Positions 22,181 through 34,972 are shown, counted from the first letter of the stretch. The stretch is DNA of 64,000 nucleotides from Eopsaltria australis (GCA_034509425.1 JAVTVJ010000068.1:7361092-7425091), one strand, 5' to 3'. The notes: a model not told the origin generated them from the sequence alone. Numbers and translations are program-made.

Positions 22181-24931
22181 TGACACAATTCTTTTGGCAC
22201 AGTTGGCTTCATGGCTGATGTTCACTTACCATAGTGCTAAAATTACTAATGTGCTCTGACTTTGGAGTAGCTGCTTTTGGTTCTGTAAAGCTACATCTGT
22301 ACCTGCTTATTGGATGTTCCATACATTGCCAGTCCATCCCAGTGGTGTAGTAAAAGTGCATGTTTCATACCTTTCCAGGCTAAACCCATGCAGAATAAGC
22401 ATTTTTACAGAGATTTTGGTATGTGGTGAATAATATAACAGCTGTAACAGTCAACAACTGTGTATGAGTGATACAAGTATGTAAATAAATTCTCCTTTCT
22501 TACCCTGAAAGGATTAAAAACCAAACAAACAAGTCTCCTAACATGAGCACTATATATGCAATGAAGAGAGAACAAATTAGCAAGAGAATTTCGTTACCAA
22601 GGAACAGACATCTTGCTCAAGGAATTACCTCAAATATTTAAATAAATACATATTCTTCAATGTCTTTTGTAAAACTTTTATAAAACAAGGAACTAGAACA
22701 TGGTACTCAAACACAGATGAAAACTGTTGAAATATTTTAGTCGAACTAATGTTAATATACATATTTACTTGTGTTGAGGAAGGCTTCATTAAGAAATTGC
22801 AGGCTGTGCATTTATAAAACACCAACTTTTCAGCTCAAAGTTTCTTTCTAAAGCCCAGAATACTTTTTTGAATATTTCGGTACGGTGTGGGAAAAAATTC
22901 AAGATTCACTTAAATCTCATGTTACACAATCCTAAGGATTCAAATTAATCAGGGCACCAGCTCTCCTTTTTTGCCTCTGTGTGGACATTTCTAAAGAAAT
23001 CCAACATACTAGACTGGATTCATTATGTTACTTAGAAAGCCCCTTCCCCTTCCAAACATTACACTTCTATGTTTAGTTATTTTCATTTATTTGGTGTTCA
23101 ATGAAGGCCTGAAAAGTGTTTTCTCCTGCAAATGTGCCTTAAGGTTCTCTGAACTCATTTCTCTTCCTGGTTTTGCTTAATCATCTATTTGATTAGGTAA
23201 TCTATTATATATCTCAAAATACTTCATTTGCAACATCATCCTAACTACCACACAACAGAGTTAAGTCTCAAGCTTTTGCAAGTTTTCATTAAAGCAGCTT
23301 TTTTTAACCTTGGTGACTAGCACTGGGCATACAGAAATAGAATAATTTTTGTACTTTTTCTTGGCTACAGCCAAAATGCTGTTGATAACAAAGTTCAGGA
23401 ACAATTATTTTTATTTCTTTAAACTGTCTCCCATTTATTGCTTTGGCAGTAATTGTATACAACTTAATTCTTTAAAACTCTTAACACGGAGCATACTTCA
23501 CACCAGAAAGTGGTATGGGGGTGTAATTAGTCCTTCCACAGCATTCACATATTCTCCATATGGTTTTGGCTCCTCGCCTCCTGCCTCGTTGTCTGTTAGC
23601 ACACGTTAAACACGCCGAGCCAGCAAACACTGGTACAGCCCTGCAAACCATGTACGTGTGTGCTTTGGGCACACAAATTGCCCTGTTAACACTGCTGGGA
23701 CCATTGTGCACCTGGAGATGAGCTTGTGCTTTAAGTGTTTTGGAAACTGGGATCTTAAATTACTTCTATTTTTTGGAAAGCTTAATTCCTCCTTTAAATT
23801 CCTTGCTACTTCTCATTGCTGTTCTACCAATCTGTGGGTTCATGCTGGGAATTTATTTTTGTAGTTAAAACCTGACATTTGTCTTTGAAATCACTTTGAG
23901 CCTTATGAGAAGGTGTCTGTTTTGGCACATAGCATCACAGGAAAATGGACTCTTGCTATGTTCCAGAGCAACCTGGCCACTTTATGGACTGGTGAAAGCT
24001 GCTCCAGGTAGAAGCTGATCACCAGCTCTCATCCATTTAAGAGGAGCACAGTTTAAAGTAGCTACAGAAGAGTTTTGCTGAAAAGAGACCAAACAACACA
24101 GCTTTGAACTGACAAACACCAAAAATCAGTGTTGTTCCATTAAAATCTCCCCAAAAAGAAGGTTGGTCCCTCAGTGTAATGGTTTGGTTTGTAATGTCCT
24201 GCTCTCTTGTTAAACGGTTTACTAGAGAAACGGAGGGGATGGCGCAGTTCAAAACACAATGTTTATATAGTCACCGGAGCAGATAACCCTCAGGGCCATC
24301 TACAACTCTTATCAGCCGAGAAAAGGAACTCTTAACACTTCGAATCTTCTGTACTCTTTCTTTTTCAAGATCTATCAGTGCTGACTTCCAACAATGTATC
24401 AGGTTGAATATTTACCGGTCCTTTTACCTTTGTTACATGTACTCACCAACAGCTCTAGGCCTTAACTTTGATTCATGGGCAAATAAGGCAAATGAAATGT
24501 GAGTTTACAGAATTATAGAAGAAATCATGGTTTTTTTTTAATGTACGCCCCCCACCCCCACCCCGTAACCAATGGAAGCTCAAACTAAGAGATGTTATTT
24601 GAAATTGAAGAATAAATAATTAACCATCCTACCTAAATAAAAATTCCTTTAAGCTTGCACAGCACTTAATCAGGAAGCACTAGAAATAAAATTGCCTGTG
24701 AAAGCCTCCCTTTAACAACTAAGAACAGCTAAGTATTAAGAAGTCTACTGAATATTTGTAAACCAAGACATTTCAGAGATTTTAATGCAGACAAGTAACT
24801 TATCAGTTCTCCACAGGATGCAAGGGACTCCTAGTCAACACAAGGACCACCCTTCTGTTTAAATGTAAGATCTGTTTTCAACTTTTTTTTTATTTAGCTT
24901 TTCAATTTAAAACAGAAAAAACCTCCTCTTA

Positions 24932-25052
24932 CTTTTTTCCTTTTCTTCTTTAATTTTCTTTTTTTCTTTTTCTTTTTCTTTCCTTTTCTTCTTTTATTTT
25001 TCTTCTTTTTCTTTCCTTTTCTTTTCTTTTTTTTCTTATTTTTCTTTTCTCT
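24932..25052 (+). repeat. Polypyrimidine (C/T) tract, about 120 bp
   Basis: Nearly uninterrupted T and C (units such as CTTTTT, TTTCC and TTCTT) with only a handful of purines. The complement is a polypurine strand. This is a low-complexity tract able in principle to form triplex DNA; it is far from any exon. Confidence 0.9.
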
Positions 25053-26719
25053 ACAAGGGCAAATAATCTGCATTTTGATCTGAGGCAGCTGAAAAAACTG
25101 TGTCTGGAATCTTCACAAAAAATTCAGTTTGAGGCCAACACCCCTTAGGGAAAATTTCAGACTTGTGAAAGCTGGCAAAGTTTTACGAGCAACTGAAAAC
25201 CTGCACAATGCAAAATGTCAAACAGCTTCAAAGTAAGTGACACCACGCTCCATATTGCTGGTGTTTTCAAGTAGAGAGGTTATCTGAGATATATGCAGAT
25301 CTAGAGATTTTATACTGACCTTACAATATTTTCACTGATTTAAACCTATTTGGTCAGCTCCAACCTATTGACTTTGTATAACTGAAAGAGAAAAGACATA
25401 GACTGAGTATCTGGACCCTCTTCTGATCTTTCTCTACAACTATCCTGTGTAGCACAGCACAGACAGACCAAACACAAGAGCCTTGCATTCCTCTTGTGGG
25501 TCCCAATGACCATGGGATTCTTTACATTGGACACAGTTCTCTAAGATATATGATAATACTGGAATAAAAAGCATGTCAGTCAGTCATCAGCCTGGTATAT
25601 CTGAACACTTCTTTTAAATACTCTTTTTGTATAAGTAGGAACCATTAGAAAGTTTAAGTTCAAGTACATTTTTCAGACCCCAAACAACAAATAAGATTCT
25701 CTGATCATGTTTCAGTGTTCAGTTTGTGTATTTCCCACTCCTTTGCTATGCAGTATTCCAGCCTTATGATGAAGAAATTTCTCCAAATGAACATTGCCAT
25801 ACTTGTTTCACAGATAGTCCTCCAATACCTTATTTTTCAGGATTACACAGATCCCAGCCATGTCTATGTCAAGGCTTGGTAAAATTACATTTTATAATGC
25901 CATGAAAACCTTCTTTGAGAAACTTTTGCTTTATTTAAGGAGCATTTTTAATGGCAATTTCTTCAAAAGAATTCTGTGTACTAACACACAATTGTAAAGG
26001 TCAATCTTTGTTTCATTACTTCATTTGTTGCAACTAGTTTTCTCATCAAAGGAAGTATTTCTTACAGTTTCATTCATCTTTGCCCTCAAGCCTTTGGCTT
26101 CCAAGCATTGTGGCTGCCTGTATGCATGGCCAGTTCAGTGCGCATCCCAGCTCTAGTTGTCTAAATTCACCCTAGAGTTGGAGACAAGACGCTTTTGTCC
26201 CCAAGCTTCACAGGCTGAAGCGAGTTGGTGGCTTTCTCTGCTTACATAGTGTTGGCTGCAATGTGCCATTTGTTCTGACAGACATCAGGCCAGATGCTAC
26301 CCAAAACACAGGCACCGTGACAGCCTGGGCCCCTTTCCAAGCCTTGCTTCCCAGAAACCATATGAAGCTTCCTGCCAACAGCAAGCCAGTGCTTTCTTCA
26401 GCTCTCTTGGGGAGCATCCTGAACACCAGCAGTAATTGGGGAAGTGCAGATGGATGGGTCAAAGCCCCTTTACAGGCTCTCAGGCGACAGTGATGGGCAG
26501 CACACCAAGCTGCAGCAGTCTCATGCTCGAGCTCCATGGTGAGAATATTGCCTGGTGGGAGTAGATCTTGCAGCAAACCCAGGACTGGCAGCTGCTGAAG
26601 CCAGGGGACACAGCAGGTGAGTGCCCTGGAGTTCTGTGTCTTCAATGAGGCAGATAACTAACAGAGAAGGCTGGGGTACAGGGAAGCCTCTACTTGTGAG
26701 CAGCCTGCCACCAATAGTG

Positions 26720-26826
26720 ACAAACAACCTGGTGTAGTGAAAGGTTCCCTGCCTGTGGCAGGGGATTGCACCTAGATGATCTTTAAGGGCTTTTCCAACC
26801 CAAACCATTCTGTGATTCTATGAACC
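26720..26826 (+). mobile_element. CR1 LINE, short 3' tail
   Basis: A truncated CR1 end in plus orientation: TGGTGTAGTGAAAGGTTCCC, CCTGTGGCAGGGGATTGCAC, then GATGATCTTTAAGGGC, TTTTCCAACCCAAACC and the terminal ATTCTGTGATTCTATGA repeat. Only about 100 bp are recognisable. Confidence 0.92.
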
Positions 26827-26829
26827 ATG

Positions 26830-29800
26830 CCTTTGGAGAGAATGTACGGTTACAAAGCACTTGCCACTTGGTGCCTATGGATCGCATACACTGATCAAGA
26901 CCTGGGCAGTTTCATAGTCTTGGGATCTCCTACCCCCCAGAAAGATTAATCACAGAGGCCTCTCATTCCTCTGTCCAGCACAAATGCCAAGCCCTGACTC
27001 CTCATAACATCACAGCTTGGAGTACCTCATGTCCTTTTGGTCTGACTGCACCTCTCCTGTGCTGTGATTTTGCTTCATTCCATGATGTTGGTTCCTTGGC
27101 TATAACACGATGCAACACTTTATACCATGGATAAAACATCCTGTGAATTGCAGATAACTTGACCTGTCTTCACTTTTCTGCAGGGAATTTCAAGGGGTTC
27201 TTTCATCCACTGCAATTTTGTGCATGGCCACATGCCTGTCACAGCAATAGCCAGTGGTGCTTTCGGAGCTTCCAGCAACTTTTTTCTCACCATGATTTTT
27301 GCCCTAAGTGAGAGGAGTTAAGGAACCTTCTTTTCAGAGCCATTTCAGGTACAGGGGCTGTGATTCAATAATTCTTGCCACATTTCCTTCTGTGGGTCAC
27401 AGTCCATTCTTCACTGGTCTTGCACAGAAACTCTTGAGACCACCTAGCCTAGGACATTTTTTGTGAAGAACCAAATGGTTGCCAAGAGATAATGAAGGAC
27501 TAGTGATGGCAATATGTGCTTGTGGTGGCCATAGAAAGACCCCTTCCTAAACCAGTCAGCAAAAACAACCAAGAAGAGGGTGTCAGTCTGCCATTAAAGG
27601 CTGGGCAATATTTGGAAATATCAATTCTGTAATATCTGAGAATGAAAAGAGAGGGGAAAAACAGGCATTGCTGTCTGAGAGCAAGCACCCCAGCATAGAC
27701 ACTAGAGGACTCTACAGAATTCACTGTCTCCACAGGTTTGTATTGAATTACAGTAATTTAACTTACAAACACAAATTAATGTCTGGACAATTCTTGAGAA
27801 ATTCTGAACAGTGCTACAAAGACTACAAAATGAACAAGAAAATCTATTGCCTATTAAGAGCAACTGGGCCTGGGTATGTCTTGACAGAGCAAAAGAAATT
27901 ATTTGAAACTATTCTTAGATAGAAAACATCAGTCTACTAAAAATAAGACTCCAACAAACTATATTCCTCTAAATACCTCTACCTTCTTCCACTTGTGAAA
28001 GGGCAGGGGAGGATTGTAAAAGATGGCCCAATATCAATCTTTCTATGGCATAAGCCATTAAATTTCACTCATTCCTTTGTGAACCAAGGGACTTGGGCAG
28101 AAATGCCAGAAAGCACCATCCAGTCTGGAGGTGAAGGCATTGAGGGGAGGAAGACCCATCCCGTCCATTATGTTTTGCTTGTGGTTGATCACCATTTGTC
28201 ATTTAGGAAGTCAAATCTGTTTTTAGATTGAATCTATCTTGTTTAAACTCTAGCTATCCATCTCTCTCTCTAGACTGAAGTGAATTCCTATTACCAGGAA
28301 AGCACTATATGAGTCATGTCTACTTTTTTGCTCTTGTTGGTATTAAACAGCTGAAGACTTTTTAAGCATCCAAATTATTTTATAATTCTTTGTGAGCTTT
28401 CCAGTTTTTGGTCTGTTTAAAAAACACGACCCAGCAGATGCAAACTCACCTTATTTCTACTACCTACTCCACAGTGAGCATCCCCAAACAGCACTAGCCC
28501 TTTCTGCCCCATGTGTATCTGAGGCTCTTTTTCAGGTGTCTTGTGATTGCATTCCTTTAATGTTTTCTGAAGTTTCTGCTTTCCAGGATTCAGAAATATC
28601 CTCTAAGTACATGATTCGCATTCATTAATCTTAGACACATAATTTTGCACTTGGACAGATTAAGACATAACTTATTTAAGTGGTTTAATTTACAAAGTAA
28701 TCCAGTCCATGTGATGTTTCTGCATTATTGTCTTTTCCTCATCATCTTTATGTACTTACTCCAGCAACTTAATCACAGCCACAAATAAAAAACAGGAGAG
28801 ACTCTACGATGGCTTCTAGACCAAGTGCTGGGCCATAACGAAGGTTCCACCTCTTTGAACGATCCAATTGTTTGGTTATTTCTGCAATGTTATGTATTTC
28901 TTCACAACTGTCAGTCCATCAACTTTTATGCCATTTAACACATGATACTAAAAGTAAGGGAAACTTGGTGTGTGTAGTATGAAGCACCTTACCCAAGTCT
29001 GCACCATATACACAATTAATATTGTGCTGAAGCTTCTCATCTACTCAAGTAATGAAGTTTGGTGTGTCTGCTGAGATCATTTTTCCCTGAGCCACACTTA
29101 CTGGTACTAGTTACATTTCTACCCTTTAATTCCTTATGAAAGAAATCCTGTGGGTTTTTCCCATTATTTTGAAAAGATTATCTTTAACATGACAACCAGT
29201 TTATTAACTAACTCAGACAAATGGGCAGTGACTGATATCACCCTTTCTGAAGTGGCTCAAGCCTTTTGAGATTTATTGTTATAAATGAACCAGCCACCTC
29301 CTCTGCTGACAAAGGCAGACAGGAGTGCATTTTAAAGCAAGTAACTACATTTCACTATAGTTTTACTTCTCACTAGGCATTTCCTACTGATTAGTGACCA
29401 GAAACACCTTAGGAGGTCTTACAGACTTTTGGTCTGACAGCTTCTCCTTTGTTATGCTCAATTTTAAGATTCTGGGGTTATCTGGACCTGCAGATTAAAC
29501 TATCAATAGAAAGACTGCTTATCCCTCATACTTCCTTCATTTTAGGACATATTTTTACAAGGATTCCTTTTCAGTGTAACTGTCATGAATACACTGTGCA
29601 TGAAAGTCAGCAGCTACTACAGTCATGACACAGACTTTTATACCAGTGCTAGGAGCAATCTTGTTAATCCTCCTCACTCCTTCCTTTTAAGTCCAATGAC
29701 TGCAGGTAAATATTGGTGCACTCGCAATATTATTAACAGTCAAAAGAGGACATTATGGAACATTAGATCCTTAGGAAAGATGGCAGTATTTCCTTTTAAT

Positions 29801-31550
29801 AGACAAGTTTTAAATAGAAGCTAGAAGACACAAAAATTATTCCAGACTTTCCATGAGAATATATTAACAGAGGACTATTCTGGGAGAAATTATAAAAATC
29901 CCCCTTCACTTTCTTTCCTACTCAACCTCCATCACTGTGGCTGCACAGGAAAAACATGAAAAGATAACTTCAGCAGGCTCATGTTTCCTGTACAGTGACA
30001 TAGCCAACTCACAGTGAACCCTCATTACCAGCTGAGGGGTTTGTCAAGGTCAAAAAATGGTTACTGAAACATGACCAGGTAACTGGATGGTAAAATAACT
30101 CTATTTCATCACAGATGAAGAAGCAAATACAGCTCTACTTAAAGACCTTCAAACCAGTTACCAGAAAGCTGACAAAACTCAAGTTATTCTCTTATAACCC
30201 AGGGCTTGGCAATAGAGGAGCTACAGCTTGAGAAATCTGGGAGTGTTACTCGGCACAATGGTGTTTGCTATGCATGTTGCCAATACCTGGAAAAGGATCT
30301 AATTAAGACACAAGATAAAAAGGAAGGAATTGTGACTGAAAATGGCTCTTCACAAATTTTTTAAATTTATTGACAAGTAAATTATCAGCAAGACAGATGA
30401 AAACATTAGCCATACTGACTTGGAGCTGTATCCATTTATGATTACTTGACAGACACACCAACTCCTTTTAAGATTACTTAGATGGAACCTGATCACAACA
30501 TAGTAATAGCCATTGTGATAAAGAAATGTTCAAGCATGAAATTAGCAGCAGGTATCTCCACAACTAACTCAACAACTGCTAAGTTCAAGTATGATTTTAA
30601 GAGGACACTCAGCAAAAGCCTCCAACTTAATTTGCTTTTGTGAGGAAAAAAGATATGGCATAGTACCTAGTCCTGAGTGACACCCAAACAAACTGGGAAA
30701 AATACAAAGGAACAGTAGATCACAAGTAAAATTAGAGTTGGACTGCAAGGGCTCTGTTCACTGCAATGAGGACAACTGAGCTATAAACTTTTATATACAA
30801 GCTGTATTCTCTCTGGTATACCAAATCTGACATGACCTAACCACCAGTCCTATTGCTTACAATGCAGTCTTGCCCTTTGCCTACTGAATTCCAGAAAGTG
30901 CAAGTTACAAAAACATTTCTGCAGGTAAGTTAACCTACATTGTTCCAAGGTGGTGCCAGTACACCGATGGTACCTGCAGTTTCCAAGTGTGTTCTGCCCT
31001 TGGATACCTCTGCTGGCTGTGGGAGCAGAAAGGGCTGTGAATATCAGCTGCAAACACGGCTTCCTTCCTGGCAGCTGCACCCATGGGAGTTACCCTGTTT
31101 CTGACCACACCAGGGCGTCTGCAGCCAATTGGAAACTAGAATGGCTGGGGAAGACGTTGAGGTAATGGCTTCACCAAGACAAAAATTACACAAATGACTC
31201 AAAATATGCTGGTATCTTCTTCCCAAGTGGTAAAGAACAAGGTGATACATGTGAAACAGTTACATACAGACAGGATGAATGGCCAGCCAGTCGAGATGTT
31301 AGGATTCAGGTCTTGCAAAACTTCCAGCCATTTGCCTTTTAATGGCATTATAGTTTTCTGAAGGTCTTCCCCTGCAATGACATGACAACTGGTTATGCTG
31401 AATCTTTGAGGGCAATGTGTCCTGCATCCTGGATTTCCACTGCCTATGTGAATGAAAAATTGAATAAAATGTCCTTGGAACCAAAGACCTTACAGATATC
31501 GTACTGTTCCCTGAAATTTTCTATGTACTTTACATTTGCTGGAAAACTGG
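26830..31550. other. Intergenic spacer, no gene seen
   Basis: AT-rich unique sequence between two CR1 remnants. No exon-like conserved frame, RNA gene or further repeat family was recognised. Confidence 0.55.
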
Positions 31551-31555
31551 CTTAG

Positions 31556-31770
31556 AAATCATAGAATTGTTCAAGCTGGAAAGTACTTCTGCAGATCATG
31601 TTCCCCAACCCTCCTGCTCGGAGCAGGGTCACCTACAGCAGGTTGCTCAAGGCTATATCCAGCTGGGTTTAGTGTATCTCCAAATCCAGAGGCTTCACAA
31701 TCTCTATGGGTAACATGTTCCACTGTTTCAAAGAAATTCAGTCTTAAATTCAGACATAAGGACAAAGATA
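31556..31770 (-). mobile_element. CR1 LINE fragment, minus orientation
   Basis: Begins with the reverse complement of a CR1 3' end (ATCATAGAATTGTTCAAGCT, then GGAAAGTACTTCTGCAGATC) and continues with the typical CAGGTTGCTCAAGGC, ATATCCAGCTGGGTTT and CTCTATGGGTAACATGTTCC reverse-strand phrases. About 210 bp, 5'-truncated, no coding capacity. It lies about 300 bp left of the LTR. Confidence 0.9.
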
Positions 31771-32072
31771 TAGATTTTCCAATTTTTCACTTATCTATAG
31801 ATGAGTTACCTTGCTGTTGATTATGAACTAACCATCATCTTTCTCCGTTCTTTCCCTTATCCTCTTTCATCCTGGCGAAAATATTTACTTAAGACTATTT
31901 TACATAAATATCACATGTATGGTCAAGCTCAGAAAACCTTGTGAAGCTTGCTATTTTAGGACCCCTTCCCAAAACCCAGGTCTGGGCTGAGTCCACAAAA
32001 GTTTAACCCCAACCTTCACGGAATTAAACAAACTGAAGTTATATGGTTCCCATTCTGTTCTCAGTATCATGG

Positions 32073-33169
32073 TGTGTTGGGTTTATGTGGGAAGGTCTTG
32101 GTAGCAGGGGTGCTACAAGAGTGCCTTCTGTGAGAAGCTGCTGGAAGCTTTCTCCATGTCCAGCAGAGCCAACGCCAGAGGGCTCCAGGATGGAACCGCT
32201 GCTGGCCAAGGCTGAGCCCATCAGGAATGGTGAGAACACCTCTGTGATAACATAACTGAGAAGGAAAAAAAAGGTTTTGTGCAGGTGTAACTGCAGACAG
32301 GGAAAAGCAGGGTAAGAACATGTGAGAGGAACAACTCTGAAACCAAGGTCAGTGGAGAAGGAGGGAACAGGTGCTCCAGGTGCCAGAGCCAAGATGCCCC
32401 TGGCAGTCCGTGGTGCAGCCCATGGTGAGGCAGCTGTGCCCCTGCAGCCCATGGAGGGCAAGGGGATGCAGAGATCCACCTGCAGCCCACAGAGGAGACC
32501 CAAGCTGGAGCAGATGGATGCCTCAGAGGAGGCTGTGAGTCCATGGGAGGTCCATGCTGGAACAGACTCCTGGCAGTGACCTGCACACCCATGGCAAGAG
32601 GAGCCCACGCTGGAGCAGGTTTCCTGGTAGGACATGACCTCGTGGGGGGCCCACTCTGGAACAGGCTGTGCCTGAAGGACTGCAGCCCATGGAAGAGTGA
32701 GCCACATTGCAGCAATATGTGGAAAACTGTTGCCTGTGGGATGAACTCATACTGGAGAAGTTCATGGAGAACTGTCTCCCATGAGAAGGAGCCCACACTG
32801 GAGAAGGGGAAGGGCTCCTCTCCCTGAGCAGTGGCAGGAAAAATCCGTGATGAACTGACCATAACCCCCATTCCCATCTCCCTGCACTGCTGGGGGAAAG
32901 TTATATGGGAAGAAAAAAGAGGTGGGGGGAAGGTACTTTTTAAGATTTATTTTAGTTCTCATTATCCTGCTCTGATTTTGTTGGTAATAAATTAAATTAA
33001 TATCCCCAATTCGAGTCTGTTTGCCCTTATGTATTTGTTAAGTGATCTCCCCTGGTCCTTAACTCATGAACCTTTGTTATATTTTCTCTTCCCTGTCCAG
33101 TTGAGAAGACAAATGACAGATCGGCTTTGGTGGGTGCCTGGCATGCAGCCAAGGTCAACCCACTACACA
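32073..33169 (+). mobile_element. Solo LTR of an endogenous retrovirus (ERVL-like)
   Basis: A block of about 1.1 kb starting TGTGTTGGGTTTATGTGG and ending GGTCAACCCACTACA, so the termini are imperfect inverted repeats in TG...CA form. Inside are degenerate tandem modules built on GCAGCCCATGG and CTGGAGCAG (about 32430-32800), a poly(A) signal in GGTAATAAATTAAATTAA near 32980, and the downstream CTTTGGTGGGTGCCTGG end. I recognise it from memory as a passerine ERVL-type LTR; the subfamily name is uncertain. No gag, pol or env flanks it, so it is a recombined solo LTR. No clear target-site duplication could be read. The reverse-strand frames over it (222 and 218 codons) are by-products of the module repeat. 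Confidence 0.82.
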
Positions 33170-33700
33170 CATTTAAACTTTGCAGGGTGCATGTTTATCG
33201 AACACCATACTGAAATAAACTCCAAGCTCGCCCAACTTACATTTCATGCCTGTGTGTTAAGATAGAAAAGACTAGTGCATAAAATTAAAGTGGAGTCAAA
33301 GCTGAACCAGAGGCTCATTGGCAACATAAACACTACACATTTGCCGTTCTCAGCCAGATAAGTCACATTTGCATCATTTGATAACTGCATCAGCCAATTT
33401 CCTTTCAGTTTCCTTAAACGTTAAAAACGCCTCTTGAAGAAACCTCCTCAAGGCCTCGCCCCACAATTATGCAACCAATTTGAAGATACCTCCTCACATG
33501 CATGAAGTTACCCACTTAATTTCTAATGCCTCGAAAACTTTAGGGTGCATCTTCCATGGATCAACAGCAACTCTCTCCTTAAAAACAAAAATAAAAATTA
33601 ATTCTTATTAACTCTTATGACAGGGATGAGAAAACACCTCTAGACAGGCCTTAGGTTTCAACGCAAAATTAGTTCCAATTTTCCACAGTCCACAAAATGC
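33170..33700. other. Spacer between LTR and ZFX island
   Basis: About 530 bp of unique AT-rich DNA, with no gene. An AGGCCTCGCC site lies at about 33450. Confidence 0.6.
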
Positions 33701-34399
33701 GACCCCCCGTCTTGGTACTGCTGTTACGTGAGTGCCAGTGACCCCCGTGGAGCGCCGTCCGTATTCTACGTGGGGAGCCGGGGCCCGGCACCGCACCCCG
33801 CTGCTTTCCGCTGTCCTTGTTGTTCCCAGCAATTCCCGCCGGCAGCCGCGCCCCGCGCCGGGGTGACCCGAGGCCGTGCAAGCCGCGGCCCTCGGCCCGC
33901 GTCCGCCCCAGAGCGGAGTCCCCGGACCCTAAAAATCCGCACCCTAAAATCCGCTCCCCGCCGCGCAGACCCGAGTCCAAGCCCGCGGCGGGGGCGCGGA
34001 GCCTCCGGTCCGCACTCCGGGGCCGGGCCGGGCCGCGGGCCTGGCGGCGCGCGGGGGGGCTCGCCCGGCATGGAGGGGTCGGGCGGGGAGCGGGTCCCGG
34101 GGCACCGCTGCGCTCCGGCGGTGCACGCCGAGCCCCGGGCGGCGCAGTGCGGCCGAGCCGCGGCGGAGGCGGCGGCAGGAGGAGCCGCGGGACCGAGCGC
34201 CGCCGCGCCGCCCCCGCCCCGTCGCCCCGACCGCCGCCTCGCCCGCCCCGCACAGGCCCCCGGCCCGCTCGGCCGCCCCGGCCCCCGCGGGCGGGCGGGC
34301 GGCCCGAGGCGGCGGCGGCGGCGCGCTCCCTTCCGCCTGCTCCTGGGCTCTCTCGGGCAGTGACGTGACGTGCTGACGGCGGGCCCGGCCCGGGGAGCT

Positions 34400-34551
34400 T
34401 GGCCGCTTCCACTCAGCTCCGAGCTCGGCCCCTCCCTCCCCTCCCGCCCGCCCGCCCGCCCCGCCGCAGCCGCCGCCGCCGCCGCCGCGCTCGGCCCAGT
34501 CGCGCTGAGAGAGGCCGCGCCGAGCGAGCGCCGCCGCCCGCCACCCGCACG
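34400..34551 (+). other. ZFX: ZFX noncoding exon 1 (approximate 5' end)
   Basis: A strong donor, CACG then GTAAGAG, ends an exon at 34551 inside the CpG island. The 5' end is not visible and is placed by guess shortly after the TGACG cluster. The next certain exon, with the start codon, begins at 40308. Additional noncoding exons or alternative first exons are possible. Confidence 0.55.
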
Positions 34552-34610
34552 GTAAGAGTCGCGGGCCGGGCCCTGCCGCCCGCCCGGCCCGGGCCTCCCC
34601 CTGCCCGCAC

Positions 34611-34651
34611 AGGCCGCGGCGCAGGCCGCGAGGAGGCCGCAGCTAGGCCGC
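34611..34651 (+). promoter_or_regulatory. Four AGGCCGC motifs at 11-12 bp spacing
   Basis: AGGCCGC occurs at 34611-34617, 34623-34629, 34634-34640 and 34645-34651, start-to-start spacing 12, 11 and 11 bp, close to one helical turn. It begins 60 bp after the exon 1 donor. Human ZFX is known to bind CpG-island promoters just downstream of start sites at a motif with core AGGCC, so these may be self-binding sites. Binding here is inferred, not shown. Confidence 0.5.
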
Positions 34652-34933
34652 GCCAGGGCTCCACCACAGGAGCGGGCCGCGGGCTCTGCACCGGCGGGTT
34701 CCGCACGCCCGACGCGGCCCGGAGTGGCGGGGGAGGTGGCGTGGGGAACGTGGAGCGGAGGTGGGTGGCCGCGGACCTGGGGGGAGGCAAGTGGGGCCGG
34801 TGAGGGGCCGTGGGCCCGGCCGGGGGGGGCTCGGAGGTGTCTGGAGGAGGAGACAAAATGGCGGCGCGCGGGGGGGGGCGGAGGGCGCCGGCGCCATCTT
34901 GAATTAATCGCTCGCACAGCCGGGGCCCCGCGC

Positions 34934-34972
34934 GGGCCGGGCCGGGCTGGGCCGGGCCGGGCGGGGCGGGGG
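34934..34972 (+). promoter_or_regulatory. G-quadruplex-forming G-run array
   Basis: Eight runs of three to five G separated by one- or two-base loops, on the coding (nontemplate) strand of ZFX intron 1. This is a textbook quadruplex motif and lies where promoter-proximal R-loops form. Structure formation is a prediction from the sequence. Confidence 0.7.

Larger units (their letters stand above)
18871..26640. other. Intergenic spacer, no gene seen
   Basis: Mostly AT-rich unique DNA between EIF2S3 and ZFX. It includes a small GC-rich patch at 21870-22180 and a polypyrimidine tract at 24932-25052. Open frames here are at most 145 codons, lack recognisable domains and are not proposed as genes. 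Confidence 0.6.

Noticed and set aside
26208..26645. 145-codon minus-strand frame in the spacer
   Set aside because: No recognisable domain, partly open on the other strand as well, and no promoter or splice signals that support it. A noncoding RNA exon cannot be excluded but is not supported.
32039..32877. 222- and 218-codon minus-strand frames
   Set aside because: They lie within the solo LTR and come from its internal modules; two different frames overlap, and neither resembles a retroviral protein.
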